Shown: piece by piece, positions 27,744 through 37,174 of the stretch
Numbering within the stretch: the stretch's first letter is position 1
Layout: every line of letters begins with the position of its first letter
Assembly (NCBI RefSeq): GCF_016756535.1
Contig: NZ_AP023247.1
Coordinates: 6,696,501-6,760,500 of the forward strand
Length of the DNA stretch: 64,000 bases
DNA from: Mesorhizobium sp. 131-2-1
GTDB taxonomy: Bacteria > Pseudomonadota > Alphaproteobacteria > Rhizobiales > Rhizobiaceae
Direction of reading: 5' to 3'
Position numbers and translations under genes: made by a program
Notes under the pieces: model-generated
Seen by the model: only the letters and a program-made list of their open reading frames with translations
Told to the model about the DNA's origin: nothing
The model's database searches: none

Positions 27744-28910
27744 TCAGACCGTCTTCATCCATTTCGCCAGGCGGTGCGCCGCTTCCTCGAGCTGATCGAG
27801 GCGGCGGTGGAAGCATAGCCTGAGGAAGGCTTCGCCGCCGGGACCGAAGGCGGTGCCCGGCGCCAGGCCGACATTGGCCCGGTCGACGATGTCGAAGGCG
27901 GCGGTCCGGGAATCGGTGATGCCGTCGACGGTGAAGAACAGATAGAAGGCGCCCTGCGGAACGGTGAAGCGGGCCTTGCCGGTCGCACCCAGAATGCCGC
28001 AGACCAGGTCGCGCGCCGCATGCGCCCTCTCAACCTGCTCGACGATGAAATCATCGCCCCCGTCGAGGGCGGCGACGGCGCCGCGCTGCATGAACTGGGC
28101 GACACCCGAGGTCGAATACTGGATCAGGTTCTCGAACACCTGCTGCAAGGCGGGATGGGTCTTGATCCAGCCGACGCGCCAGCCGGTCATCGCCCAGTTC
28201 TTGGAGAAGCTGTTGACGAACAGGATACGGTCTTCCGCCGCCGCGACGTCGAGGAAGGACGGCGCGCGGCCTCGGCCATAGTGGAAATGCGAGTAGATCT
28301 CATCGGCGATGATCCACAGGCCTCTTTCGCGGGCAAGGTCGAGGATCGCCTGCAACGTCTCATGATCGGCAGTCCAGCCGGTCGGGTTGGACGGCGTGTT
28401 GACGAACAGCGCCTTGGTTCGCGGCGTAATCGCGGCCGCGATCTTGTCGACGTCGCAGGACCAGCCATTGCCGGACTGGTCGAGGACAACAGGAACCGGC
28501 ACGGCGCCGGCGACCCCGGCCGCGGCGGCGAAGTTCGGCCAGGCCGGCGACAGATAGATCACCTCGTCGCCCGCGCCGGCGAGCGCGTCGATCGCCAGTT
28601 GGATGGCATGCATGCCGGACGCGGTGACAATGAATTCCTCATCGCCAAAGCTCTTTGCGAAATGCCGGCCATAGTAGCGGGCAAGCGCCTGCCGCAGCTC
28701 CGGAATGCCCTTCTGCCAGGTGTAGAAGGTCTCGCCGGCGGCAAGCCCACGGGCGGCGGCATCGCTGATGAAGGCCGGCGTCGGCAAATCGCCCTCGCCG
28801 GCCCAGAGCGGGATAAGGCCTTCGCGCAGCCGGCCGTGGTTGACGACGGCGACGATGCCGCTCTCGGGGGCGGCGCGGGCCTCGGCGCGCAGGGTCTGGA
28901 TCAGGGTCAT
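27744..28910 (-). CDS. Pyridoxal phosphate-dependent aminotransferase, class I/II
   Basis: A 388-residue fold-type I aminotransferase related to aspartate aminotransferases. The PLP-contacting sequences are all present: TASGMHAIQLAIDAL near residue 97, NTPSNPTGW near residue 172, IIADEIYSHFHYG, and the PLP lysine K237 in NSFSKNWAMTGWRVGW. The C-terminal GPGGEAFLRLCF carries the substrate carboxylate arginine. The amino donor and acceptor are not predictable from sequence. It is monocistronic as far as can be seen, convergent with hemA and separated from mscL by a terminator. Confidence 0.9.
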   Translation of the reverse strand: MTLIQTLRAEARAAPESGIVAVVNHGRLREGLIPLWAGEGDLPTPAFISDAAARGLAAGETFYTWQKGIPELRQALARYYGRHFAKSFGDEEFIVTASGMHAIQLAIDALAGAGDEVIYLSPAWPNFAAAAGVAGAVPVPVVLDQSGNGWSCDVDKIAAAITPRTKALFVNTPSNPTGWTADHETLQAILDLARERGLWIIADEIYSHFHYGRGRAPSFLDVAAAEDRILFVNSFSKNWAMTGWRVGWIKTHPALQQVFENLIQYSTSGVAQFMQRGAVAALDGGDDFIVEQVERAHAARDLVCGILGATGKARFTVPQGAFYLFFTVDGITDSRTAAFDIVDRANVGLAPGTAFGPGGEAFLRLCFHRRLDQLEEAAHRLAKWMKTV

Positions 28911-28966
28911 GCAAAAGTCCGTTTGGTTTGCCGACAGCTAGCGTGTTTTACCGCGCCCGCAAACAG

Positions 28967-28996
28967 AAAACCCCGGCCGAAAATGGCCGGGGTTTT
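28967..28996. terminator. Rho-independent terminator (after mscL)
   Basis: Perfect 12-base stem AAAACCCCGGCC (28967-28978) / GGCCGGGGTTTT (28985-28996) with a six-base loop. It has T tracts in both directions and sits just past the mscL stop. Confidence 0.9.
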
Positions 28997-29018
28997 GGTC
29001 CAGAAGTCCGCTCCGGCG

Positions 29019-29441
29019 CTATTTTTTGGCCAGGAGATCGCGAATTTCGGTGAGCAACGCGACATCTGCCGGTGGCGGCGCGGCGGGCGCTGCCGGCTTC
29101 TCGGCCTCCAGCCGCTTGCGCAAATTGTTCACTGCCTTGACCATCAGGAAGATGATGAAGGCAAGGATGAGGAAGTTCAGCACCGCCGTGATGAAGCTGC
29201 CATAGGCGAAGACGGCGCCTTCTTTCTTGGCGTCGGCCAGCGCGCTCGAGTGGACGTTCGAGGATAGTCCGAAGAAGTAGTTGTTGAAGTCCAGCCCGCC
29301 GAAGATCGCCCCGACGATTGGCATGATGACGTCGTCGACCAGCGAAGTGACGATCTTGCCGAAGGCGGCGCCGATGATGACGCCGACGGCCAGGTCCATG
29401 ACATTGCCCTTGGAAATGAATTCCTGGAATTCTTTCAGCAT
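29019..29441 (-). CDS. mscL: Large-conductance mechanosensitive channel MscL
   Basis: A 140-residue inner-membrane channel that opens under osmotic downshock. The N-terminal amphipathic start [20 protein letters not shown] and the first membrane helix [20 protein letters not shown] are the MscL signature. The second helix is [16 protein letters not shown], followed by a charged C-terminal bundle helix that ends [12 protein letters not shown]. The ATG at 29441 has AAGGAGG upstream; longer in-frame starts do not fit the family. Terminated at 28967-28996, and divergent from the hybrid kinase gene. Confidence 0.97.
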   Translation of the reverse strand: MLKEFQEFISKGNVMDLAVGVIIGAAFGKIVTSLVDDVIMPIVGAIFGGLDFNNYFFGLSSNVHSSALADAKKEGAVFAYGSFITAVLNFLILAFIIFLMVKAVNNLRKRLEAEKPAAPAAPPPADVALLTEIRDLLAKK

Positions 29442-29685
29442 TCGACCCTCCTTGCCATGGCCGTGCTGCCGTCCCCAGCTTCCGCCCGGCGCCAGCCCGC
29501 GCCCACCATAACAAAAACCCCCGGTTGCAAAACGGGAAAATGGGCCAAGGCGCCGCTTTCTGCCCGTCACGCGCGGCCTTTGCCCCTGCGCCCATGCGCC
29601 GAAAGCCGTGATGGACTCGCCCCCAAAGCTGTGGTTGCGTCTGGCATCGGCCGACGGGAGACCGGCCAGGGAGGAGGTTCGAACC

Positions 29686-32600
29686 GTGCAGGGCTGGTTC
29701 ATCGTCATCATCGCGATCGCCTATGTGACGCTGCTCTTTGCCATCGCCAGTCTTGGCGACCGGCGCGCGGCAGCGGCCGGACTCGGCCGTGCCCGCCCCT
29801 TCATCTATGCGCTCAGCCTCGCCATCTACTGCACGTCCTGGACGTTCTTCGGCTCGGTCGGCCTGTCCTCTGAGCGCGGCCTGGAATTCCTCGGCATCTA
29901 TACCGGCCCGGTGCTGGTGTTCGTGTTCGGCTTTCCCCTGCTCAACCGCCTTGTCAGGCTGGCCAAGACCGAGAAGATCACCTCCGTCGCCGATTTTCTC
30001 GGCGCGCGCTACGGCAAGAGCTTCACCGTCGCGGCGATCGCCACGCTGATCGCGACCATCGGCGCGGTGCCGTATATGGCGCTGCAATTGAAGGCTATCT
30101 CCGGCTCGGTCAGCCTGATGGTCGAGCACTATACCGGCTCGCCGCCCTCGTTCGACCCGTTCGTCAGCGACATCTCGCTGGTGGTGGCGATGCTACTTGC
30201 GCTGTTCGCGGTGCTGTTCGGTACCCGCCATGCCGACGCCACCGAGCATCAGGACGGGCTGGTGCTGGCGGTGGCGGTGGAAACCGTCGTCAAGCTCGCT
30301 GCCTTCCTCGCCATCGGCCTGATGGTGACGTTCCTGATCTTCGGCGGCCCCGGCGACATGTTCGACAAGCTGGCCGACAATGCGCAGGCGCGGCAAGCCA
30401 TGGGTTACGGCACCTCCCTGGCCACCTGGCTCGTGCTGACCTGTCTCAGCGGCTTTGCCATCCTCATGCTGCCACGCCAGTTCTACGTCACCATCGTCGA
30501 GAACCGCAGCGAGGCCGAACTGCGCACCGCGACCTGGGTGTTCCCGCTCTATCTGGTGGCGATCAACCTGTTCGTGCTGCCGATCGCCTTTACCGGCCTG
30601 GCGCTGGTCGGCGACAAGACCAGCAGCGACCTCTATGTGCTGTCGCTGCCGCTGTTCACAGGCCATGATTTGCTCGCCATGGCGGCGTTCATCGGCGGCC
30701 TTTCGGCGGCGACCGCCATGGTCATCGTCGAGAGCGTGGCGCTGTCGATCATGATCTCCAACGACCTCGTAATCCCGCTGTTCGTGCGCCGCCTGCTCAA
30801 GACCTCGACCTTGGAAAACGAGGACTGGTCGACGCTCATCCTCAATGTGCGGCGCGGGGCGATCTTCGCCATGCTGTTCATCGCCTTCCTCTATTATCGC
30901 GAAAGCACCAACAGCGCGCGGCTGTCCTCCATCGGCCTGATGTCGTTCGCGGCCATTGCCCAGTTCGCGCCGGCGCTGATCGGCGGGCTGATCTGGCGCG
31001 GCGCCAATGGCAGAGGCGCGGCGCTCGGCATGGTCGCAGGCATTCTGGTGTGGGCCTACACGCTGCTCCTGCCTTCGCTGGTGGGTGCCGACGCCGTCAT
31101 CATCGTCAACGGCCTGTTCGGTTTCGAAGCGCTGCGGCCGCAGGCACTGTTCGGCACGGTCGCCGAGCCGCTGAACCATGGCGTGCTGTGGAGCCTGTCT
31201 ATCAACACGCTGTTCTTCGTGCTCGGCTCGCTGTCCCGCGCCTCCGTGCCGCTGGAGCGCATCCAGGCGGCGATCTTCGTGCCGCGCGAAGCCGGCCCGA
31301 TGCCGAGCCTGAGGCGCTTCCGCACCGCCGTCACCGTCAACGACCTCAAGGACACGATTTCCCGTTATCTCGGCGTCGAGCGCACCGAGAGATCGTTCCA
31401 GTCGTTCGAGAAGGACACCAACGTGTCCCTGCATGGCAATGAGCAGGCCAGCATGGACGTCATCCGCTTCTCGGAGCAATTGCTGGCGAGCGCCGTCGGC
31501 TCGTCCTCGGCGCGGCTGATCTTGTCGCTGCTGTTCCGCCGCAACGACCGCGATTCCAAGGATGCCTTCCGCCTGCTCGACGATGCCACCGAGGCGCTGC
31601 AGCACAATCGCGACCTGTTGCAGATCGCGCTCGACCAGATGGAGCAAGGCATCACCGTCTTCGACCGGGATTTCCGCCTGATCTGCTGGAACCGCCAGTA
31701 CCGGGCGCTGTTCGACCTTCCCGACGAGATGGGTCAGGTCGGCGTCTCGCTCGACCGGATCCTGCGTCATCTCGTCGAACGCGGCGACTTCCCGGGCGAT
31801 CAGCGGGTGGCGATGCTCAACCGCCTGACCAGCTTCGACGGTCCCTGGCAGATGGAGCTGAAGACCAGCGGCCGCATCCTGGAGCTGCGCTCCAATCCGA
31901 TGCCGGACGGCGGCATCGTCGCCACCTATGCCGACATTTCCGGCCGTGTCGAACAGGATCTCGCGCTGAAGCGGGCCAACGAATCGCTTGAGCAACGCGT
32001 CAAGAACCGCACCGCCGAGCTGACGCGGGTCAACGAGGAGCTGGCGCAGGCGCAGATGCTGGCCGAGGAGGCCAATCTCGGCAAGACGCGCTTTCTCGCC
32101 GCTGCCGGCCACGACATCCTGCAACCGCTCAACGCTGCCCGCCTCTACTGTTCTTCACTGATCGAGAAAGCCGGCAAAGGGGCCGCCGGGAAGGCCGCGG
32201 TCAACATCGAATCCTCGCTGGAATCGGTCGAGACCATCCTCGGCGCCGTGCTCGACATTTCCCGCCTCGATGCGGGTGCGATGAAGCCTGACGACACCGC
32301 CTTCAGCCTCGACGGGCTGCTCGGCCAGATCGGCAACGACTTCCGGCCGCTAGCCGCCGAGAAGAGGCTCGGCCTGACCATCATGCCGTCGTCGCTCACC
32401 GTGATGACGGACCGCAATCTGCTGCGCCGGCTGATCCAGAACCTGGTGTCGAACGCGATCAAATACACCCGCCAGGGCCGCATCCTGGTCGGCGTCAGGC
32501 GACGCGGCTCGCTGGCCGAGATCCAGGTCATCGACACCGGCATCGGCATCGCCGGCGACAAGCTGAACACGGTGTTCCACGAGTTCACCCGGCTGGACGA

Positions 32601-33171
32601 GGGCGCGCGCGAGGCCGAGGGGCTCGGCCTCGGCCTTTCCATCGTCGACCGCATCGCCAGGGTGCTGAGGCTGGAGATCCGGATCTTCTCAATCCCGGGC
32701 AAGGGCACGCGCTTTTCCGTCATCCTGCCGGTGGCGGCGGTGGCGGTTCCCCGGCGCGAGCTCGAGAAGGCGCCGGCGCGCGCGCCCTCCTCGCTGGCCG
32801 GTCTCGGCGTGCTGTGCATCGACAACGACGCCCGCATCCTCGACGGCATGCGGCTGCTGCTCGAAGGCTGGGGCTGCAAGGTCGACACCGCTTCGGGCTC
32901 GGCCGCCGCCCAGGCTGCCGGTGCGTCAACGCCGGACGTCGTCCTTGCCGACTACCACCTCGATGGCGAGACCGGGCTGGACGTGATCCGCAAACTGCGC
33001 GCGCTGTGGCACGCCGATATCCCCGCCGTGCTGGTCACGGCGGATCGCTCGAACGAGGTCCGCGCCGCCGCCAACCAGATGGACATTTCCGTCATCAACA
33101 AACCGGTGAAGCCGGCGACGCTGCGCTCGATGATGGAGCGCATGCGCCGGCTGGCGCCGGCAGCGGAGTGA
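29686..33171 (+). CDS. Hybrid histidine kinase with sodium/solute symporter-like sensor domain (CrbS-like)
   Basis: A 1161-residue membrane kinase. Residues 1-480 are a solute:sodium symporter domain (from [16 protein letters not shown], through [21 protein letters not shown] and [13 protein letters not shown]). Next come a linker, a PAS domain (about 640-750, [21 protein letters not shown]), a coiled coil, and the histidine kinase with H809 in [15 protein letters not shown] and a [14 protein letters not shown] lid. The C-terminus is a receiver with D1089 in [12 protein letters not shown]. The GTG at 29686 has AGGGAGGAGG upstream; a start at 29608/29611 is possible but has none. The layout matches CrbS/MxtR kinases that govern acetate use; the adjacent LuxR-type regulator is the likely partner. 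The ligand here is inferred. Confidence 0.88.
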   Translation: MQGWFIVIIAIAYVTLLFAIASLGDRRAAAAGLGRARPFIYALSLAIYCTSWTFFGSVGLSSERGLEFLGIYTGPVLVFVFGFPLLNRLVRLAKTEKITSVADFLGARYGKSFTVAAIATLIATIGAVPYMALQLKAISGSVSLMVEHYTGSPPSFDPFVSDISLVVAMLLALFAVLFGTRHADATEHQDGLVLAVAVETVVKLAAFLAIGLMVTFLIFGGPGDMFDKLADNAQARQAMGYGTSLATWLVLTCLSGFAILMLPRQFYVTIVENRSEAELRTATWVFPLYLVAINLFVLPIAFTGLALVGDKTSSDLYVLSLPLFTGHDLLAMAAFIGGLSAATAMVIVESVALSIMISNDLVIPLFVRRLLKTSTLENEDWSTLILNVRRGAIFAMLFIAFLYYRESTNSARLSSIGLMSFAAIAQFAPALIGGLIWRGANGRGAALGMVAGILVWAYTLLLPSLVGADAVIIVNGLFGFEALRPQALFGTVAEPLNHGVLWSLSINTLFFVLGSLSRASVPLERIQAAIFVPREAGPMPSLRRFRTAVTVNDLKDTISRYLGVERTERSFQSFEKDTNVSLHGNEQASMDVIRFSEQLLASAVGSSSARLILSLLFRRNDRDSKDAFRLLDDATEALQHNRDLLQIALDQMEQGITVFDRDFRLICWNRQYRALFDLPDEMGQVGVSLDRILRHLVERGDFPGDQRVAMLNRLTSFDGPWQMELKTSGRILELRSNPMPDGGIVATYADISGRVEQDLALKRANESLEQRVKNRTAELTRVNEELAQAQMLAEEANLGKTRFLAAAGHDILQPLNAARLYCSSLIEKAGKGAAGKAAVNIESSLESVETILGAVLDISRLDAGAMKPDDTAFSLDGLLGQIGNDFRPLAAEKRLGLTIMPSSLTVMTDRNLLRRLIQNLVSNAIKYTRQGRILVGVRRRGSLAEIQVIDTGIGIAGDKLNTVFHEFTRLDEGAREAEGLGLGLSIVDRIARVLRLEIRIFSIPGKGTRFSVILPVAAVAVPRRELEKAPARAPSSLAGLGVLCIDNDARILDGMRLLLEGWGCKVDTASGSAAAQAAGASTPDVVLADYHLDGETGLDVIRKLRALWHADIPAVLVTADRSNEVRAAANQMDISVINKPVKPATLRSMMERMRRLAPAAE

Positions 33172-33204
33172 TCCGCATCCGGCACTCGATACGGTCGAGA
33201 CGTT

Positions 33205-33882
33205 TCACTTTCCCGCGGCCGGCTCGGCGCCGATCCTGGAGAGCTGGATCACCGCCTGGGTGCGGCTGTCGACCCCGAGCTTCTGCAGGATGGCCGAGAC
33301 ATGCGCCTTGACCGTCGCTTCGGAGACGCCGAGCTCATAGGCGATCTGCTTGTTGAGCAGGCCCTCCGCCAGCATGCCGAGCACGCGCGTCTGCTGCGGC
33401 GTCAGCGCCTGCAGGCGCTTGATGAGGTCGGAGATCTCGGGGTCGCGCTCGACGCCGAGATCGATGCCGACGGGCGCGGCGATATCGCCGGCCAGCACCG
33501 TCTGCACGGCGCGGCGGATTTCCTCCATGCTGGCCGATTTGGAGATGAAGCCGGAGGCGCCGAGGTCGAGAGCGCGCCGGATCGTCACCGGGTCGTCATG
33601 CGCCGAGACCACCACCAGCGGCACGGCCGGGTGAACGGCGCGCAGCGAGATCAGGCCGGAGAGGCCGCTGGCGCCCGGCATCGACAGGTCGAGCAGCACC
33701 AGATCGATATCCTCATTGGCCATGACCAGCGCCTTGGCGCGTTCGAAATCACCGGCCTCGTGGATGGCGGCGACATCGCCTATGCCGGCAAGCGCCTCCT
33801 TCAGCGCGCCGCGAAAAAGCGGATGATCGTCGGCGATGACGAACGTGTAACCCGACGGCAAATAGTCCTCCCCGAATCCCAT
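33205..33882 (-). CDS. LuxR/NarL-type response regulator (CrbR-like)
   Basis: A 225-residue two-domain regulator. The receiver (about residues 10-125) has the acidic pair in VIADDHPLFRGALKEAL and the phospho-acceptor aspartate in VLLDLSMPGASG, then VVSAHDD and GFISKSAS with the conserved lysine. A GerE-type helix-turn-helix is at the C-terminus (LTPQQTRVLGMLAEGLLNKQIAYELGVSEATVKAHV). It is convergent with the symporter-type hybrid kinase, 33 bases apart, as in CrbS/CrbR pairs that activate acetyl-CoA synthetase. No acs gene lies within the window, so its targets are elsewhere. Confidence 0.88.
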   Translation of the reverse strand: MGFGEDYLPSGYTFVIADDHPLFRGALKEALAGIGDVAAIHEAGDFERAKALVMANEDIDLVLLDLSMPGASGLSGLISLRAVHPAVPLVVVSAHDDPVTIRRALDLGASGFISKSASMEEIRRAVQTVLAGDIAAPVGIDLGVERDPEISDLIKRLQALTPQQTRVLGMLAEGLLNKQIAYELGVSEATVKAHVSAILQKLGVDSRTQAVIQLSRIGAEPAAGK

Positions 33883-33956
33883 GCTTATCTGTTCTTACGG
33901 GATCGGGCCGATTATGCGGCGATATCGGCCGTTTTCAAGCGGCAAAGACCAGACGC

Positions 33957-34394
33957 TCAGGTCTTTTGCTGGTTGAGCCTGGAGCCGTCGTCGCCGCTCT
34001 CCTTATCCATGTCCTTGACGATATCCTTGAACGTCCGGAAGAACTGCTCCATGTAGCCCATCGTCTTGTTGAAATCCTCTTCGCTCGGCAGCTGCGATTC
34101 GAGCCGGGCGGAAAGCGAGTTCTCAAGCTTGGCTACACGCTCGTCCAACGCCTTGATCGAGCTCTGCAACTTGTCGATCTCGTCCTGGTAGGCGGCGCGC
34201 TCGTCGGCCGCCGTCTTGCAGACGAGCTGGCCGGAGCGCTCCTCGCAGATCGACATGGCGCCGGTCTGGGTGTCCATGCGGACATAGCCGTTGGCCGACT
34301 TTTCCAGCCGGTAGCGATCGGTTTCCTCGGAAAAGGCCGACACGGCGACCAGCGAGAAAAGTGCCGCTGGGATCAGTATGTAATGCGGACGCAT
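33957..34394 (-). CDS. Exported protein of unknown function with a coiled coil
   Basis: A 145-residue protein. The ATG at 34394 follows GGAGGACA, so the ATG four codons upstream (34406), which contains that ribosome site, was not used. Residues 1-22 form a signal peptide (HYILIPAALFSLVAVSAFS). The mature part has a short domain with two cysteines, DTQTGAMSICEERSGQLVCK, then a predicted coiled coil (YQDEIDKLQSSIKALDERVAKLENSL). I recognise the general rhizobial pattern but no named function. Confidence 0.7.
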   Translation of the reverse strand: MRPHYILIPAALFSLVAVSAFSEETDRYRLEKSANGYVRMDTQTGAMSICEERSGQLVCKTAADERAAYQDEIDKLQSSIKALDERVAKLENSLSARLESQLPSEEDFNKTMGYMEQFFRTFKDIVKDMDKESGDDGSRLNQQKT

Positions 34395-34560
34395 ATTGTC
34401 CTCCATGAGCCAGTCGATACAACCATATCACGGCTTTGCGCCGGAAGTGGGGAAGAGTCATTCCTGGCCTTGGGCAGGCTCAGACGGAAAACCGTGCAAC
34501 ATCTTTCCGGAACCTGCCTGCACCCTTTCCCGCACGGTTCGTTCGGACTATAGCGCAGCA

Positions 34561-34911
34561 ATGTCTCAGTTTATCTACAAGATCGCGCCCGAAGCCCTAT
34601 GGCGCGAAGCGGAGAAAAACGGCCGCTTCACCGGCGCGCCGATCGACATCGCCGATGGCTTCATCCATTTCTCGACCGCCGACCAGGTGCGGGAGACGGC
34701 GGCGAAGCATTTTGCCGGCCAGACCGGCCTGCTGCTGATCGCCATCGATGGCGACCGCCTTGGCGATGCGTTGAAATACGAGATCTCGCGCGGCGGCGCG
34801 CTGTTCCCGCATCTCTACGCGCCGCTCGATCTCGGCGCGGTGGCTTGGGTGCGTCCCCTGCCGCTCGGCGCTGACGGCCGGCATGAATTTCCCGACCTGG
34901 AGACCGAATGA
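34561..34911 (+). CDS. DUF952 family protein
   Basis: A 116-residue cytoplasmic protein of the DUF952 family, with the characteristic IYKIAPEALWREAEKNGRFTG start, ADGFIHFSTADQVRETAAKHFAG in the middle and LFPHLYAPLDLGAV. The family resembles a small ADP-ribosyltransferase-like fold, but no activity is assigned. The start was set at the ATG at 34561, where the family begins. Its stop overlaps the pyrD start by four bases, so the two are translationally coupled; this pairing with pyrD is common in rhizobia. Confidence 0.88.
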   Translation: MSQFIYKIAPEALWREAEKNGRFTGAPIDIADGFIHFSTADQVRETAAKHFAGQTGLLLIAIDGDRLGDALKYEISRGGALFPHLYAPLDLGAVAWVRPLPLGADGRHEFPDLETE

Positions 34912-35984
34912 GCATGCTCGACCGGATCGGCCAGAAACTGCTGTTCACGCTCGATCCGGAAACGGCGCATGGCCTGTCTATCGCGGCGCTCCGATGCGGC
35001 CTGCCGGTCACCCCGCGCGCCCCGCGCGACGAGCGGCTGAAGGTGCGCGTCGCAGGTCTCGATTTTCCGAACCCGCTCGGCATGGCGGCGGGCTACGACA
35101 AGAACGCCGAAGTGCCGGACGCGCTGCTTGGCCTCGGCTTCGGCTTCGCCGAGGTCGGCACCGTCACGCCGCTGCCGCAGCGGGGCAATCCCAAGCCGCG
35201 CATCTTCCGGCTGATCACGGACGAAGCGGTGATCAACCGGCTGGGCTTCAACAATGAGGGCCATGAGGCCGCCGAAAGGCGCCTTGCCGCCCGCAAGTGG
35301 CGCACCGGCATCGTCGGCGTCAACATCGGCGCCAACAAAGACAGCGCCGACCGCATCGGCGACTACGAACGCGGCGTCACCCGCTTCGCGCCCTACGCCA
35401 GCTACCTCACGGTCAACATCTCGTCGCCGAACACGCCGGGCCTGCGCAGCATGCAGGCGCGCGAGCAGCTCGGCGAGCTTCTGTCGCGTGTCATGGCCGC
35501 GCGGGCGTCGGCTGCGGCAAAGCCGCCGGTCTTCCTCAAGATCGCACCGGATCTGATCGAGGCCGAGCTGGAAGATATCGCCGCCGCGGTCACCGAGAAG
35601 CAGATCGACGGCGTCATCGTCTCCAACACGACGCTCGCACGCACGGGCTTGCGCAGCACGGCTGTCGCTCGAGAAACCGGCGGCCTGTCCGGCAAGCCGC
35701 TGTTCGAGCGCTCGACCGCGGTGCTGGCCAGGATGCGCAGGCTGCTCGGCCCTGAGATGGCCATCATCGGCGTCGGCGGCGTCGACTCCACCGAGACGGC
35801 GCTGGAAAAGATCCGCGCCGGCGCCGATCTCGTGCAACTCTATACCGGCATGATCTATGCCGGGCCCTCACTAGCGGGGCGCATCGTGGCCGGCATGGCG
35901 CGATTTGCCGAGAAGGAAAGGCTGAAGTCGCTGCGCGATTTGCGCGACAGCAGCCTCGATCATTGGGCCGCCAAGGCTCATTGA
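34908..35984 (+). CDS. pyrD: Dihydroorotate dehydrogenase (quinone), class 2
   Basis: A 358-residue inner-membrane-associated flavoenzyme that oxidises dihydroorotate to orotate in pyrimidine synthesis, passing electrons to quinone. The class 2 N-terminal extension (first 40 residues, ETAHGLSIAAL) is present. Motifs include NPLGMAAGYDKNAE, FNNEG, the catalytic-serine region TVNISSPNTPGLR, and the FMN-binding IIGVGGVDS and VQLYTGMIYAGP. Length is family-typical. It overlaps the DUF952 gene by four bases. Confidence 0.96.
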   Translation: MSMLDRIGQKLLFTLDPETAHGLSIAALRCGLPVTPRAPRDERLKVRVAGLDFPNPLGMAAGYDKNAEVPDALLGLGFGFAEVGTVTPLPQRGNPKPRIFRLITDEAVINRLGFNNEGHEAAERRLAARKWRTGIVGVNIGANKDSADRIGDYERGVTRFAPYASYLTVNISSPNTPGLRSMQAREQLGELLSRVMAARASAAAKPPVFLKIAPDLIEAELEDIAAAVTEKQIDGVIVSNTTLARTGLRSTAVARETGGLSGKPLFERSTAVLARMRRLLGPEMAIIGVGGVDSTETALEKIRAGADLVQLYTGMIYAGPSLAGRIVAGMARFAEKERLKSLRDLRDSSLDHWAAKAH

Positions 35985-36112
35985 AAGCCTTGGCGCGCCG
36001 ACCGATGCGCCCACACCTTCATGTCCGCCATCTCCATTGCCGCAACCGTCACCTTCTGGCTCTGACCAACGAGTTTCGAGCCTCGTCGCGCTCATTGCGT
36101 AGCCTGATACGT

Positions 36113-36517
36113 TCAGGCGGTCGCTGTCGGGTTCATCCACACGATTTCCCAAACATAGCCATCCGGGTCTTCAATGTGGCGGTTATACATGAAGCCAAGA
36201 TCCTGTGCTGGGTTGGGATCGGCGCGACCGCCCGCCGCAACCGCCCTGGTCAGCGTTGCATCAACGGCGTCGCGGTCATCGACAGTGAGGACGATCATTG
36301 CCTGGCTGTCACGCCGTGCGTCGCCGATCGGGCGTTTGGTGAATTCGCGGTAGTGGTCATGGGTCAGCAGCATCACCCCGATCGCGTCCGAAAACATGAG
36401 CGAGGTGGATTTCTCGCCCGAAAACTGCGGGTTCACAGTGCCGCCTAGCGCCACGTAGAACGCCGTCGACGCCGACAGGTCACGGACAGGCAGGTTCACG
36501 AAAATCATTTTGGACAT
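36113..36517 (-). CDS. VOC (glyoxalase/bleomycin-resistance) family protein
   Basis: A 134-residue protein of the vicinal oxygen chelate fold. The family pattern is clear: MIFVNLPVRDLSASTAFYVALG at the start, a central SLMFSDAIGVMLL, and C-terminal RHIEDPDGYVWEIVWM with the metal-ligand glutamate. The ATG at 36517 follows GAAGGAGAAAG. It is divergent from a MarR-type regulator, with a perfect 22-base palindrome between them, suggesting that the regulator controls this gene. Substrate unknown; relatives range from lyases to resistance proteins. Confidence 0.88.
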   Translation of the reverse strand: MSKMIFVNLPVRDLSASTAFYVALGGTVNPQFSGEKSTSLMFSDAIGVMLLTHDHYREFTKRPIGDARRDSQAMIVLTVDDRDAVDATLTRAVAAGGRADPNPAQDLGFMYNRHIEDPDGYVWEIVWMNPTATA

Positions 36518-36581
36518 CACTTTCTCCTTCTCCGGGCCAGCGCCCTGCGCTACTGTCTTGCTACAATGTTAGTAGGTACAG

Positions 36582-36603
36582 TGTATCTTGATATCAAGAT
36601 ACA
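36582..36603. promoter_or_regulatory. Perfect 22-base palindrome, probable MarR operator
   Basis: The half-site TGTATCTTGAT (36582-36592) is followed immediately by its exact complement. It lies 65 bases before the VOC start and 23 bases before the MarR start, where a dimeric MarR protein could repress both. Confidence 0.8.
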
Positions 36604-36625
36604 TCTTGTCGAGGGAATATTTGCC

Positions 36626-37108
36626 ATGGATCGCGCCGAGGCTGCGGCTAAGCAATGGGCTCGCGAGCGCCCCGATCTCCCATCCTTGCCTATTGAAATG
36701 GTCGGTCGGCTGCTGGATGCCGCCGCGCGCGTGATCCGCGATCACATGAACCCGTTGCTCTCGGAAGTAGGCCTGAACGTAGGTGAATTCGATGTGCTCA
36801 CGCCGCTCAGACGCTCCGGCGAACCCTATATGCTTTCACCTACGCAGCTTTACGAATCGGCAATGATCTCGTCGGCCGGCATGACAAACCGCCTGGACCG
36901 GCTGGAGCGCGCTGGGCTGGTTGAACGACGCCCCGATCCCAACGACCGGCGCGGCAAGAAAATTGCGCTAACGGCTGACGGCAAGCGCGCGATAGACGAT
37001 TTGATTGGTCCAATGGTGGCGCTAGAAGAGCAATTAATCTCCGTGCTGACGCCGGCGGAGCAGGAGACTCTTAACGCTCTACTTAAGAAATTGCTCACCG
37101 GCCTCTAG
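36626..37108 (+). CDS. MarR-family transcriptional regulator
   Basis: A 160-residue winged-helix dimeric regulator. The DNA-binding part has LSPTQLYESAMISSAGMTNRLDRLERAGLVERR followed by the wing PDPNDRRGKKIALT, the MarR hallmark. An extended N-terminal helix (residues 1-35) with RAEAAAKQWARERPDL resembles the PecS/HucR-type subgroup that senses small phenolics (inference). The ATG at 36626 follows GAGGGAAT; an upstream in-frame start (36566) would begin inside the operator palindrome. It probably represses itself and the divergent VOC gene. Confidence 0.88.
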   Translation: MDRAEAAAKQWARERPDLPSLPIEMVGRLLDAAARVIRDHMNPLLSEVGLNVGEFDVLTPLRRSGEPYMLSPTQLYESAMISSAGMTNRLDRLERAGLVERRPDPNDRRGKKIALTADGKRAIDDLIGPMVALEEQLISVLTPAEQETLNALLKKLLTGL

Positions 37109-37174
37109 GTCGTTGTCCACGCCAGCGTCACCTCTCCCTGAATCAATGAGTCCTGACCTAAGCAGAGGTACTAC

